Positions 10,353 to 22,042 of a stretch of 64,000 nucleotides of DNA are shown in pieces. Where the stretch lies: positions 248,001 to 312,000 of the forward strand of contig OZ020493.1 in the NCBI GenBank assembly GCA_963971405.1, read 5' to 3'. Numbering within the stretch: the stretch's first letter is position 1; each line of letters begins with the position of its first letter. The translations under genes were made by a program, and so were the position numbers. This DNA is from Psococerastis gibbosa (lineage: Eukaryota; Arthropoda; Insecta; Psocodea; Psocidae). The notes beneath the pieces were generated by a model. The model worked only from the letters and a program-made list of their open reading frames with translations, did no database searches and was not told the origin of the DNA.

Positions 10353-10760
10353 ACGGATGTCATTGTTACACTTGGATCAGCACTTCATCTGAGTATAGAA
10401 AATGGACATATTCTGGAAGCTGCACGACTTGTGAGTAGCTCGAAAAAGCAGTCAAGTAACAAGCCTCCACCGATACTTGTCAAGTTCAGGGATGTAACCT
10501 TACCCAAGCCATGGTTATTAAGACGTAAGACAGGGCTTACTAGTGCGAACGTGGTTGGTGGCAGTTCTACCGAACATATTTATATCAATGAAAACCTTTG
10601 TCCGAAAATAAAAGAACTGTTTTTCAATGCCCGAGTGCAGGAAAAAAAACTGCTTTATCAATTTGTTTGGGTCAAAGAAGGCAAGATATATATGAAAAAA
10701 GACGACAAATCGAAACCGATCGTAATAAAATCTCTTGATGATATCCCTGTTACACCATAG
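10216..10760 (+). pseudogene. LINE ORF1, part right of the insertion (FP-like C-terminal domain)
   Basis: The frame continues from the RdRp, reading as the rest of the ORF1 coiled coil (LHRQMRAINDNMLNLEQKM), an SIEIPGVECKKNEK segment, an in-frame TAG at 10350-10352, then the C-terminal domain to the stop at 10758-10760. The end (YINENLCPKIKELFFNAR, LYQFVWVKEGKIYMKKD) matches the baculovirus FP-like C-terminal domain common in CR1-like ORF1 proteins; this is a family resemblance, not a sign of a baculovirus. ORF2 begins 61 bp downstream. The internal stop means ORF1 could not be made whole even without the viral insert. Confidence 0.75.
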
Positions 10761-10821
10761 ATTTACTATTTACATAATACCTATCTTTGCACTAATTTCA
10801 AATTAATTTTTACTTTATATT

Positions 10822-13364
10822 ATGTCCGGAATAGGAACTAATTTATTTTACTGCAATGTCCGAAGTATGCGTATGAATTTTGATAAACTTAAACTTTACT
10901 TGCATCAAGCAGCTTTAAGCTACCAAATAATTGTGCTCAATGAAACCTGGATCAGCGAACAGGAATTACCGCTATTTAAACTTGATAACTTTACAAGCGT
11001 AATGCAACAACGATACTACAAACGATCAGGTGGTGTGGCCATATTTTTAAACTCTAATTTGAAATACAATGTTATTAGTAAGTACACATCGTTGTTGCAT
11101 GAGAGCATATTAATTGATTTATTTCTAAAGGACAAGAATTTAAGAATATTAGCTTCTTATAGAAATTGTAGATCTTCTATGTATACTGACTTTTTGTACA
11201 ATCTTAAGGATAACTTTGATGTCTTAATTGGAGACATAAATTATGATATTTATCCTAGCAATGTAATACATACAGATGGCTTAGATTATTTAAGTGTCTT
11301 GGAAAATAAGGGCCTCATTTCGATAGTTAATGAAGTGACCAGGTCATCAAAAAAAATATCAGACCTGTATTGACCATTGTCACGGAAAAAGAGCGATTGA
11401 TGTTGAGTATGAAGTTCTGGATTTTGGTACTTCAGATCACAAATGTTTTTATGTAAGATTTAAGTCTCTTTCTCCTGCTTATAGACCTCAGAGCTATACT
11501 TTTTGCGATATGAGAGTAGTAAAGGCTCGTCTCAGTTGCACCGACTGGTCAGAGCTGTATAACTGTTGCCATGTGGATGATGCTTACGCTATACTCGTTA
11601 AAATAATCAATTTAGCAAAGACAGCTGCAACGGAAATTATCGCTATTACAAACAAAAATGGAAGAAGAAGTGAGTGGATTAATCAATCGTTGATTGATAA
11701 ATGTCAACGGAAAAATAAATTATATAAGCTACATAAAAAACATCCTTTCTGTGAAAAGTTTAAGTCACAGTTAGATAAACTATGCAGGGAAATTAAATTT
11801 GAAATAAGAAGAACCAAAACCAAGTATTGTAGAGAAAAATTTGATAATGCTAAGACCACGAAGGAATTTTGGAAAGTTGCTAATTCTTTTATGAAAGGAA
11901 ATATGACAAATAATTCGAAACCGGCAGTGCTTGAATTAAGTAATAATCAAAAACTAGATGTAGAGGGCAACGAAAAAATTGCAATATACCATTTGAAAAC
12001 TGCAGTGATCGTGAAACTTCGATGCATTTTGGTCCCGTTACTCCAAGTGAGATTAAGAAAGTCATAAAAAAAATGAAAAACAAGAAAAGCTCCGAAAGAA
12101 ATGGAATTTCCTCTGAGCTTCTAAAATCCTGTAAAAATGAACTTTTGCATCACTTGTTATATTTTTGTAACTTATCTTTTAGTTCTGGCATCTATCCAAA
12201 ACACTTAAAGGAAAGTATAGTTATCCCTATTTATAAAGATGGAAATCTTGAATTAGCAGAAAACTATAGGCCAATTTATTAAAATTGTTCTCTTGGAAAG
12301 TTGCTGGAATTAATAGTAAGAGTCCGTATACTAACATACCTCGAAATAATCAAATATCTGTCTCCTAACCAGTATGGATTCAGACCAAAAATAAGTACTG
12401 AATTAGCATTAAGGAATTATACCAAAATCATTATGGAAGGCCTCGATAGTAATAAAAAAGTAGCAGCGTGCCATATTGACTTAAGAAAATGTTTTGACGT
12501 CATAAATAGACGTATCGTGCAACAAAAACTTAAAAAAATCGGTATATCCGGTCTACTGCTGCACTGGTTCGAGTCTTTCTTTCATAATAGAACGCAATTT
12601 GCAAAGATAAGAAATATAATTAGTATATATATGTATATATTATAGAATATACGTATAATAGAACATCCAATAACAACCCTTATAAAGACTCCCCTATAAG
12701 AATTCATCTAGGTTCTTTATGCAGTAATCCTAACGTGTGTAACCATTATAGGAACATTCTTCCTGTTACAAGTGTCAAATATCTGGGGTTGTACTTTGAT
12801 ACGCATTTATCTTGGAATGTTCATATGAATGTGCTACACAAAAGGCTGAGAGCCATAAATGGAATCTTTTATATATTAAAGAAGTTTATGCCCTCTCATG
12901 CCATGGTGAATATATATAAAGCCATTTATCAGTCTCGGTTACAGTATGGTATGACTCTGTGGGGGTCTGCACCACAAGTCTGGCTCAGACCTTTATATAT
13001 AAGTCAAAAATTTGCAGTTAGATCTATATCGAAAAGCCACAGACTGCAACATACGCTACTGCTTTTTAAGTCTCTAAATATACTTCCAGTAGCTTTACTT
13101 TACAGGAAAGTTATACTACAGTTATTTATATACCATATCTTACCAGCCTTGGTACCAAAGACAAGGAATATTCCAACGAGAATGAATATCAACGGATGTC
13201 TCATACTACCCAAATTTACAAAGGCTCATACAACAGCATCATTCTTGTACAAATCATATTACTACTATAACGAATTCATTAGTAGTTACAATAAGTTCGC
13301 AAGGTCAAATACGAGCATAAAAGTTACATTGATATATATAAAACAAACACTAATGGCAATGTAA
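10822..13364 (+). pseudogene. LINE ORF2, endonuclease-reverse transcriptase, frameshifted and palm-deleted
   Basis: 10822-11373 is an AP endonuclease-like domain (FYCNVRSMRMN, NETWI with the catalytic Glu, IGDINYD with the Asp/Asn pair). The terminal SDH box follows out of frame near 11430. 11510-12067 and 12022-12282 carry the linker and RT start, 12301-12645 carries NQYGFRPKIST and the motif A CHIDLRKCFD. Then the sequence jumps, via an AT-rich patch at 12610-12660, to the C-terminal VKYLGLYFDTHLSW region (12735-13364). The GVPQG motif B and the YxDD box are missing, so it cannot be an active RT. At least four frame breaks. Confidence 0.85.
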
Positions 13365-13532
13365 CTAATACTAGTATTATATCATGATTGTATTAAAATG
13401 AATAATGTTTAAACTGTACTCTGTAGGGTGTATCCCGCACGCCTCTATGAAGGCATGGGAGCCCTAATTGTATTTTGTCTAATTATTGTATTTGTTGGAA
13501 ATAAAGAATTTTTATTATTATTATCATTATAA
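13365..13532 (+). repeat. LINE 3' UTR and TTATTA tail
   Basis: AT-rich 3' UTR following ORF2, with AATAAAG at about 13500 and a TTATTATTATTATCATTATAAT tail at 13510-13532. The same string flanks the 5' truncation point at 7900-7922. Confidence 0.6.
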
Positions 13533-13576
13533 TATATGGAAATATTTTCACAAAATTTATTTAAGAAGAGTTGGAT

Positions 13577-14105
13577 AATTTGACCCATGACCCTAAAGGC
13601 CATACAACCTAACATCCCAAAACTACCTTGGTACTGGAAACCCCTCTTATGAGAAGGGTTCAAACCACGGCCATAAGACTGCGGCTAGGTCACGCCTCGT
13701 TCCCATGCCATCTGGCAAGGATCGCTGTCCGAGAGTCTCCTCTCTGTGATGAGTGTGGAGACGAGGAAGGCACTCCAGATCATATAACCTTTAAGTGACC
13801 CCTGTACAGCCGAGAGAGGACAGAGTTGATTAGCAGGTTGCAGGATCTGAGGAAGTTGCCGCCTTTCCCGTACATGGATTTGCTACAGGAGTTGGACAGC
13901 GAGGCGTTGAAGGAGGTGGTCCGGTTAAACATGAGTATACCTATTTTGTTGTAGCCTAGCTAGCAAACTTTTACTGATACATAGTATGTACGGATGTAGG
14001 CCACACTCGGGCATTTGCCCAGTGGCGTGATTTTTATAAATTGTTGTTGTATTGTATATTGTCGCATTGTATTGTATTAAAATATATTCATTCATTCATT
14101 CCTGG
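13577..14105 (+). pseudogene. C-terminal relic of an RNase H-type LINE (CCHC-like end)
   Basis: Broken frames give the segment after the RNase H domain of a LINE ORF2: a LKAIQP-like start, RRVQTTAIRLRLGH, a cysteine cluster CDECGDEEGTPDHITF, and an LQDLRKLPPFPYMDLLQEL end. Nearly the same text recurs at 18530-18823 and 21893-22014, so all three are one family. Stop codons and frameshifts occur throughout. A non-coding tail with TTGTATTGTAT and ATTCATTCATTC simple repeats closes the copy at about 14040-14105. Confidence 0.7.
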
Positions 14106-15089
14106 ATGGTATCGGACAAAAGTGGTAGGACGTTGGACAAGCTGCTTTAGACGGTCCCTGGGCAACCTAGTTGTCCAGTGCGCTCCCAAGAGCAGTTTTG
14201 TACCCGTTTTTTGCCAAATGGAATTGGAAATAACTGTATACCCTTAAGCCAAAATAAAAGCACTGACGCCTTGAAGAGGAAATTTAATGCTGTTAATTGC
14301 ACACCTAACATATACATAAATTAAGCCCAATTTTACGTTTAATCGCAATTAAAAAGGGATTGATTGCTATATTTAATAATACCTACTGTAGAGCTAAATA
14401 ATATACAAAATCAAGTCGGCGTTGCTCCTTTGTCACCCTTCTTGCGGAATCGGAAAGAAAGTTCCAAAAGAAAGCTAATGGGAATTTCGAAATTCAAATA
14501 TTAAATTATTGCATATAGCTTTCAAATAGTTTCGGGTGATAATCACCTGTAATGCTGTGTTTTTCATTATTTTTTTCTTTTGATCAAATGTTGACAACAG
14601 CGATACTAATCAGCAAAATTTGTTAATTAATGGTTAATGCTTGGATCCATGATTCTACGCGCGTAAGGAAGCCATTTTAAAACGAATCCCACCAGCTATT
14701 CTTTAAGGCTATCCGCAACTCCTGCAAAAAGAGCTTAGCCTGCTCACCACGGCAAGGTCTAGAGCGGGTCATCTAAGAGAGTTTTACTCAAATCAAATTG
14801 TGTCTTCTTAGAAGAAAAAAACAAAACAATGCACTACAACAAATTATCCCAAAATATTGCACTAGGGGGGGCATACAACTTGAAATTTCCATAGTAAGCC
14901 ACTCCATAAATAGAAGGGGAATGCTCCCCAAATAACAGAACTCAGAACTGGAGGTGAGGTAAATTCTAGATAGGTCAGACCAACAAATTACCACCCAGCA
15001 ATAATGGCAGGGCACGCAATGCATTTGACCGTGAATTATCAAGGGAAAGCAATCCATCCGGTTTCTTTACTCAATTTAACACCTAAAAC

Positions 15090-15600
15090 ATGCCTGAAGG
15101 AAGAAATCATCGATGGAAAGGTTTCACAGAAAAATTATTTTTTAGTCATTTTTCATTAAAATTTAGTTATTTTTATTTTTTTACCCCCAGAAGCAAACTA
15201 TCAAGGGGCAAGCGACCCCCTCATTTTATCAACATTAATAACGACTACAATATATGTGAATTTAAAAGAAATCGTTGGAGCCGTTTTCGAGAAATAATTT
15301 TTTTAGACGTTTTTATGAGTTTTTTGAAAATAAACCCCCCCCCCCCAAATTGAATTAGCCCAAAATATAAAAAATAGTCCCGAGGTATGATTTTTGTGAA
15401 CCTACACGTCGAATTTCATCAAAATGGACCGAGTAGTTTGCCCGGAAATCGACGAACAGACAGACAGAGCGACAGAGCGACATTTCGTAAAAACCACTTT
15501 TTTGGGTTCCTGGGACCTCAAAACGTGTAAATCCGTTGAAATCTCGGAATCGAAAATTTCGACCATCACAAAGCTTCCCTTATACTACGTATAAATTGGA
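15090..15600. repeat. Interspersed repeat with GACAGACAGAG motif
   Basis: This segment carries phrases common in arthropod interspersed repeats, such as GGAGCCGTTTTCGAGAAAT (15279) and CGACGAACAGACAGACAGAG (15452), plus a run of C bases at 15336-15348. Family unknown; recognition is from memory. Confidence 0.35.
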
Positions 15601-16984
15601 AAGCAATAAGGAATAGATGAAATATCGTAATTTTGATTTATCAACCCATACTCAAATCCACAATAGTATTATATAATGGTATAGAATCTTTAGATGACCC
15701 GCCATTTCAGTGCACTTGGACATTGTCAGGAAATAACGATCATTACGTAAACAAGAGCCTGTTGCAATAAATCGATACGGAAGGAATTAACCGCTTAGTT
15801 TTCAATACCTTAAATAATATGTATTGACATTTTTTTTTTCTTTTTTGGTAATATTGTATCAAAATTCATTTCATAAACACGCCTATATAAAAAAAAGTGT
15901 CCAAAAGCACCAGGCAACACCTAAGGTGGAGTTTCTACATTTTAAAACCATGGTTGTAATTAATAACATATGAGCCTTTGGGGAATAATTAGAACATTTG
16001 ATTAAAACATGAATAATTATAGTTCATGTTTCACGCATGAAACTCCAACTTGAGCAGGTTTGTGCTTCCCCACTAGATTGTGAGGAAGCTTTTTTTTATA
16101 TTTATTTTTAATTTTTTAAATCAGAAAATATCCAACTAACATTACACTAGAGTCCAAAACAGGCGCACGGAGAAGCGGAGGAAGGGGGAGTATTACTCTA
16201 GATGGCGAATGACACCAGTTCAGAGCTTCTTCGTGCGGAGCCCAGTTCCTCAGGATCAGCAAAATTTCCATGGAGACGAAAACAGGTGATGTGCTGAGCC
16301 TGGTGGATGTGGAAACGAGTCTGGCCTACAAACTTCCACTCTGTGTAGAACGTACATGTCTCTCAGCAAGCAGAATGTAAACAGCTACGTTCTGAATAGT
16401 TCGGTGAGAGTTGCGTAATCTGGGAGGAGAAATATCTCTCGGCACTTAAGCCCACAGACACTGACACCAGGACAGAGTCCTACAGAAGTGATATGTAGGC
16501 CCACGGAGCTATTTAACAGCGGCGAGAAGTGTTGCTACTGAACAAGGTACAAGGTAATTTGAGATTGTATTGGTGACGCACAAGAAACCCACTCTCGACT
16601 TGCAGGCCCCGCAGTATCGTCTCGCCCAAAGATCAATTTTCCTCGCAAATCTAATGGCACGGAAGCAGCTTCTGTCAGCTTGTAACGTTGGGCCCTTCCT
16701 TACACACAATTCTCAGCCAGCCTGAGGGTAGGGGAGGACGAGGTGATACGGGGGTACACACACTTCCAGCTGTAGGGGACGATAGACGAGGCCGCTTGGC
16801 ACATTATTTCCCTGCCCATTCACTGATGCAGGATGGGACAAAATTACCTCTGCCAAGACGAATGTTCTTCAAATTCACAGACGACAAAGTTCCTTTTAAT
16901 TTTCTTTATAGTGGTTTTAGTAAGGTCTCTTAAAGGACGAACCAATCATGACACTCGGCTGTTGTTTTTCAGACGTTAAATTGG

Positions 16985-17225
16985 TCTGCCATTGGAAGAA
17001 AACTTGCCACTCCCTTGAAACACATACCAGCGCGTACAAGATACTGTAGGTAACCGCCTCCAGTGGTATATCAGTCGGTCAATCCATGGCAAGAAGTTTT
17101 AACAATGCTTTGAAACATTGAACAGCTGTAGTGGCTAGGTGTGACTTCTGGTTTGACAGTTGATGTACACAGGTTTACCAATCCATGGGGAGAAGTGATG
17201 ACACTGTTTCGAAACACACACCAAT
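16985..17225. repeat. Degenerate ~95-bp tandem repeat
   Basis: Three related units share (A/C)ATTGGAAGAAAAC or AATCCATGG.AAGAAGT followed by a TT(T/C)GAAACA block, starting near 16990, 17081 and 17180. Divergence is high. Confidence 0.35.
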
Positions 17226-18080
17226 ACAGCAGCTATGCAACATTTTAGTTGAATAAAATTTTCTTTCCTTACGGGGAGGGGAGAAAACTTCCCCAGTTTC
17301 GCTTTTATTTTAACAGCCAAATTCTCTTGTTCAGTAACAACTAGTAGTCAATCCAAATCGGTGATAGTTCCCAGACCTGCAGTGTTGCATCGAAGAACAC
17401 TTGTGCACATGAAAAATGACAATAAGCGCCTATAAACAGGTGCATTCGCACTAGAAATAACATCCCACCATAGAAAACTAGACGTTCTCGAAGAGCAATC
17501 AACGATGGAAAACAAAATTAGAAGTGCTGAGGTTTGGAATACATCAAATGCACATAGTATACTAAAACATAGTGAGCATTCGATTTCTAGTCATAGTCAT
17601 CTTTCCTACAGACGTGGCATTTAATGCTTTAGCATTTTAATTTTCAATTTTATTATTTAAAAAGGGCTATGATGCTGCTGCCTCTAATGCTTTATTCAGA
17701 AACTTTTTTTAAGGAGATGTCAGCGAGAGAAAAAGATGGCGACACTATGTTTTGGTACAAATAACGAGTTACAGCAAGTCATTATTAGTAACAATCAAAA
17801 TTAATATGTATATAAACAATATTTCCAAAACACTGCACTATGTTACATATCAGCTGGACACGTATATTGGTGTGCGATTAACATAAAAACTAAAAATGTT
17901 AGGCTCGTGTATAAATATGTGACTAACTAGTGACAATGAAATTAATAAACTGGGACTGAAAATGCAATGAGTAAATGACCACCTGGTTTACATTTGCAGG
18001 GGAAGGTATACTAAACAACAACATTTAGTTGACTGTGTTGACTTAGAGACTGGCGATACTCTAACGAAGAGGTGGCTCAA

Positions 18081-18823
18081 AGGGGCTGGAAGGTGACGTG
18101 GGTGCAGATTTTTACCACCTAAACTTAAAATTGCATAAATTGTATAAGCTTGACCCCACTTACTCTTCCTATACAGCTGAGCAAGTTGCGATTTATAAGA
18201 CCCTGCACTAGACTAACAATCTCCCTCCAAGGGAAGTATGCATTTTTACTGACTCCCCTAGCACCTTAAGCGTTTTAAAATCGAGCCACAAAGAGTCAAC
18301 CTTCAATGTATGGCAAAAAAGGATAGTTGAAATGGCATGTCATGCTATAGAGACAGGTCACGAAATTCACCTTGTATGGGTACCAGCACATGCAGGGATA
18401 GAAGGAAATGAAACATTAGACAGACTGGCAAAAACTGCAAGAATAGAGGGAGAAGAAACCCAGGAACCACCAACCTGGAATGACATCTCAGGAAAACACT
18501 AAAATAACGCAAAAATAAACTGGCAGAGAAGGTGGGACGAATACCGAACCACGACGCTAAAGGCCATACAACCTATCATCCCAAAAAGGCCTTCGTACTG
18601 GAAAAACCTTCTCACAAGAAGGGTCCAAACCACGGCCATAAGACTGCGGCTAGGTCATACCTCCTTCCCATGCCATCTGGCACGGATCGGTGTTACATTG
18701 TGTCCGAGTCTCGCCTCTGTGAGTGCGGGGATCAAGAGGGCACTCCAGCCCACATATCCACATAGACCACATAACATTTGAGTGCCCCCTCTACCGCCGG
18801 GAGAGGAGAGAGCTAACTAGCAG
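18081..18823 (+). pseudogene. RNase H-type LINE ORF2 relic, left part
   Basis: The reading gives an RNase HI domain: YTAEQVAIYKTLH with the catalytic Glu, FTDSPSTLSVLKS with the second Asp, and WVPAHAGIEGNETLDRLAKTA with the His loop and final Asp. Then comes RRWDEYRTTTLKAIQP and the same RRVQTTAIRLRLGH/cysteine cluster as at 13577. The last Asp-containing segment is present, but stops and shifts break the frame at about 18210, 18503 and 18700. At 18823 the LINE sequence is interrupted by a 3.07-kb repeat; the LINE end continues at 21893. Confidence 0.8.
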
Positions 18824-21800
18824 TGTGACGGTTCTTTTTTCGTCACAATTGGCTAGAATATCTGAGGAGCTCCGAATTCTAGTTTTGTGTCAGGAATCAT
18901 GGTCAGGTATCGTACAATAGTCAGGGTTGAGAGAAGAGAGAGTTTTGATCCAGCGAGGCGTTCAGTCTGGGCATTAAAGTGGAAAAATTTAGAGAATTAC
19001 TAAAGTATAGGAAGTTTTAAACTTGTGAATTGCGCGCGCAAGTCGCTTATCGGCTGAGTATATTGGAGTTGCGCAGTAAACCTATTGGGGTTAGAAAATT
19101 CGATAAGAGCTGATAACAGAGGTAGCACCTTTTTGGAAATTCATTGACACACGGAGATTCGTGGAGAAAAGTTCTTCTTTCTTTTTGAATTAGTACCTCT
19201 GTAGAAAGTGTGTGTGGATGCATGTCTTCACAGGTGAGTGACCGTTAAGTTTTTATGAAAATTTCTATGCAAGCAACCTTAACCTATACTGGATATCTGA
19301 TAATATATGGTTGTGAATTATAATCAGCAATAAAGCTTGAGCATTTAATTAAAAGCTAATTTAAAATATTTAATTTCCAAATTTTAAAAGTTTATAAGGC
19401 TACTATGCTAGAGTCACTGCTACCTGAGTGTGTCCTCCCATGATATACTGTATGGTAGGCTAGTTCATAAATATTTAAGACAGCGTTATAGTCTAGCTGG
19501 AATAGAAGGGAATAAGGTTGGATTATGAGCTCGGGCAGGATAATAAGGTGCTGTATTTCTACCTATGTAAAAGGGAACAGATTTGTCCAAGAGTGAGCCT
19601 AGGTTCTCCTGCTGTCCAGAGTTGGCAACTACATGCCCAGACAGGATTTGAGAAGAGCGGAAGTTCTCAGAGTGTTAAGTAAAGGGAAATCGAGTAGGAT
19701 GTGACCATTATTTTAATTTCACAGGGGTTTTTCCCTAGGAAGGGATTGTTCGTTGGATTTGAGTGGTAATCAAATAAATTGTCAAGAAGGAAGGAGGCGT
19801 TTATTAAGATTTCATTAACGGTCAGGCTACCAATCCGGATGTAGAGGAGTACGAGTGTGGGGAGGCATTTGGCCTTACCCGTTTCCCCTTCATGCCAGGA
19901 ACCCAGGAGGTACCAAGGATGGGAGTGTTAGGAGTGGAATCTACGAGTACCAGAATATAAAAGATAAGTAAACGTGAGAAAGGAAAGAAAGACCGAAGTA
20001 CCTATGGTTGAATTTAAAAGAAAGTCTAGAAGTGCAATGAGTAGGTCGAGACTTGCTGACTACAAGTATGAGATGGATGGACGGATCAAGCATGGTGCCT
20101 CAGAGCGACTTGACCAAGTTCGTCTAATTCCAGTGTTGGTTTATTTTTAAGGAATGTCTCTCAATGTAATCCTACATCATTTGTGTTAAAAATGCGCTAT
20201 ATTGTAGCGTGGTGGCCTTATATTGGCAAAAATGTACCTTTTATGATGGGTGTAAGAGTTGATAGGCTCCTGAGAAGTGCCTTTTATGCAGCTCGGGGCT
20301 GCTATCGAAATTGTGGTTGTAACAATGTTCTGTTTCAGAAGTCCTGCCAGGGCTCGAGCATCGGGAAAGTGTGTTATCTCGGTGGATTGTGAATTGAATT
20401 TTTGTCTATGGTTGTTATAGTGGTGGGAGCGTACCTCTGATACTTTTGTGTGCGCTAAGTCGCAACTCACAAATGTGTCTTTTGGGGACGTCATCCGTTA
20501 CCCCTATCAATCTTTGAGAATACACTGTTAGGCTAAATAGCCCAGGTATTTCTTTTGTTGACCCCCGTACCGAGTCGTGGGCAACGTTTTGGAATTTTAT
20601 TTTATATTTAGTTACTAAATCAAAACTATATTTTGCAGTGCCAATGCTCAATGATAGCTCGATAAGCAAAAGCTTGAGCGTGATGTAGGTATTAATGTTT
20701 TTAAAATTTTGTACTTTTGTATTCTTAAAAATAATATCTTTCAGTGAGTATTGTAATGGTTAATTATATTTAGTTACTTTAGTATTTTAGTTACTATTCC
20801 AGATTTTATTTTTTTTGTGCTCGAGGAAACATTTTCCGGGTGTTCGAGTCTTGACAGGACTCGAGGTTGTTGAAACTGGAAACCCAACGGTCATTTTAGT
20901 ATTGTGCCACTACAACACAATGTCCATAGCGATGGAGGACATGGTCTAATTTCTCATGAGATTTTATACTACGGTTTAATCTGGGAATTAAGAGTTGGAA
21001 TTTTAATTCAGATTTATATTTTGATTAATTTATGCGCTCATTAGAGCTACCATTCATACTTGAACTTTTATTCAACTCTTATGAATACTCTGTAAGTGAT
21101 GACACGGTTATCAAAGTTTTTTCTTTTATCGGCGTCCTAGTGACTACCATTAATATACTGTCTGATCTCCGCTACCTATGGTACCACGGTTGGGGAAAAT
21201 TTATATTCTGTTTACTGCTGGTTGTTCTTTGTGCTTTCAGCGACTACTAAGATTGGAGCCAGAGGCAACAGGATTTCTGCAAGTAAACGTATGGAAACAA
21301 CAATGAGGGAGCAGTGCAAGTGCCTGGCCATTCTAGAGGTCGCTGGGAGCACATGGAGCAGCCACGCAGTAAATGAGGACGGCATGTTGCCGTACGTTCA
21401 GGATCGTACATGCTGTTGTGATATTCACAGGAAAATGATAAGTAGAATACAATTTAATATCTTTATTATTGAATATCTACTGTGGTATCTTCTTTTCTGC
21501 CTACTTCGTGAGTCTTCAGGAGTTGGGATGTTCTGCAAGGAGGATGCCTTATTAAGATTTTATTTCGATTTAATGAACATTATGCTACGGCGTATTATTT
21601 AGATTTGAGTTACATTTTATTTAATCGAACTGGACCCATCTATCGAATTCTTAACTGAGCAAAATATATGGCAAGTCTTCCTTGGAGAGCATCTTAACTC
21701 TTGGTTGGCTGGTGTGTTGTATGAGGCGTGGAACCTCCTCTGTTTCCAAACTAGCTAGTATAGTACATGCAGTACGGATACGTGTGAAACTTAATGTGAT

Positions 21801-21892
21801 ATTTAAGTTAAAATAACCAGGTAATGCTATAATATAGCTAATAAATATTTTGTATCCGTGATCCAAAACTACACACTGTCGATTCTGCGACA
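18824..21892 (+). mobile_element. 3.07-kb TGT...ACA repeat, copy 1 (LTR-like)
   Basis: The block sits inside a LINE relic and is bounded by GCAG on both sides (18820-18823 and 21893-21896; AGCAG if the last A is counted as duplicated). It starts TGTGACGG and ends GCGACA, the TG...CA ends of an LTR. Both ends can fold into short hairpins (GTGACG/CGTCAC; TGTCG/CGACA). A diverged copy in the same orientation lies at 43936-46916. No conserved protein was seen. A large solo LTR is the best guess; a non-autonomous DNA element is the alternative. Confidence 0.65.
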
Positions 21893-22042
21893 GCAGGTTA
21901 GAGGACCAAGGGAAGTTGCCACCTTACACATACTCGTATATGGATGTGCTCCAGGAATCGGACGGAGAGGTGTTAACAGAGGTGGTCCGATTCCTGGAGG
22001 GTAGCAGTCAGAAGTGGTAGGTAGGTAGGTAGGTAGGTAGAT
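21893..22042 (+). pseudogene. RNase H-type LINE, right part, with (TAGG)n tail
   Basis: The frame reads ...YMDVLQESDGEVLTEVVRFLE and stops at about 22018. It matches the YMDLLQELDSEALKEVVR end of the family copy at 13577, and it continues the LINE interrupted at 18823. A (GTAG)n microsatellite follows at 22016-22042. Confidence 0.7.

Larger units (their letters stand above)
7921..13532 (+). mobile_element. LINE with FP-type ORF1 and EN-RT ORF2, interrupted by a viral chimera
   Basis: This non-LTR retrotransposon is truncated inside ORF1 at its 5' end. It contains an ORF1 coiled coil (7921-8117), the ORF1 C-terminal part (10216-10760), an endonuclease/RT ORF2 (10822-13364) and a 3' UTR ending in a TTATTATTA-type tail (13510-13532). 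The same TTATTATTA...TTATAAT string sits immediately left of the truncated 5' end (7900-7922), so it may be the target duplication, the tail, or both. A 2,098-bp chimeric insert at 8118-10215 lies inside ORF1. The organisation is that of CR1-like elements, whose ORF1 often ends in a baculovirus-FP-like domain. Confidence 0.8.
14106..18080. other. Gene-free stretch with degenerate repeats
   Basis: No coding region was supported. It contains an interspersed repeat at 15090-15600 and a degenerate tandem repeat at 16985-17225, listed separately. The frames here lack family motifs and have random composition. Confidence 0.45.

Noticed and set aside
10431-10760. Possible baculovirus FP protein gene
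   Set aside because: The FP-like domain is a known part of LINE ORF1 proteins, and the flanks are LINE sequence.
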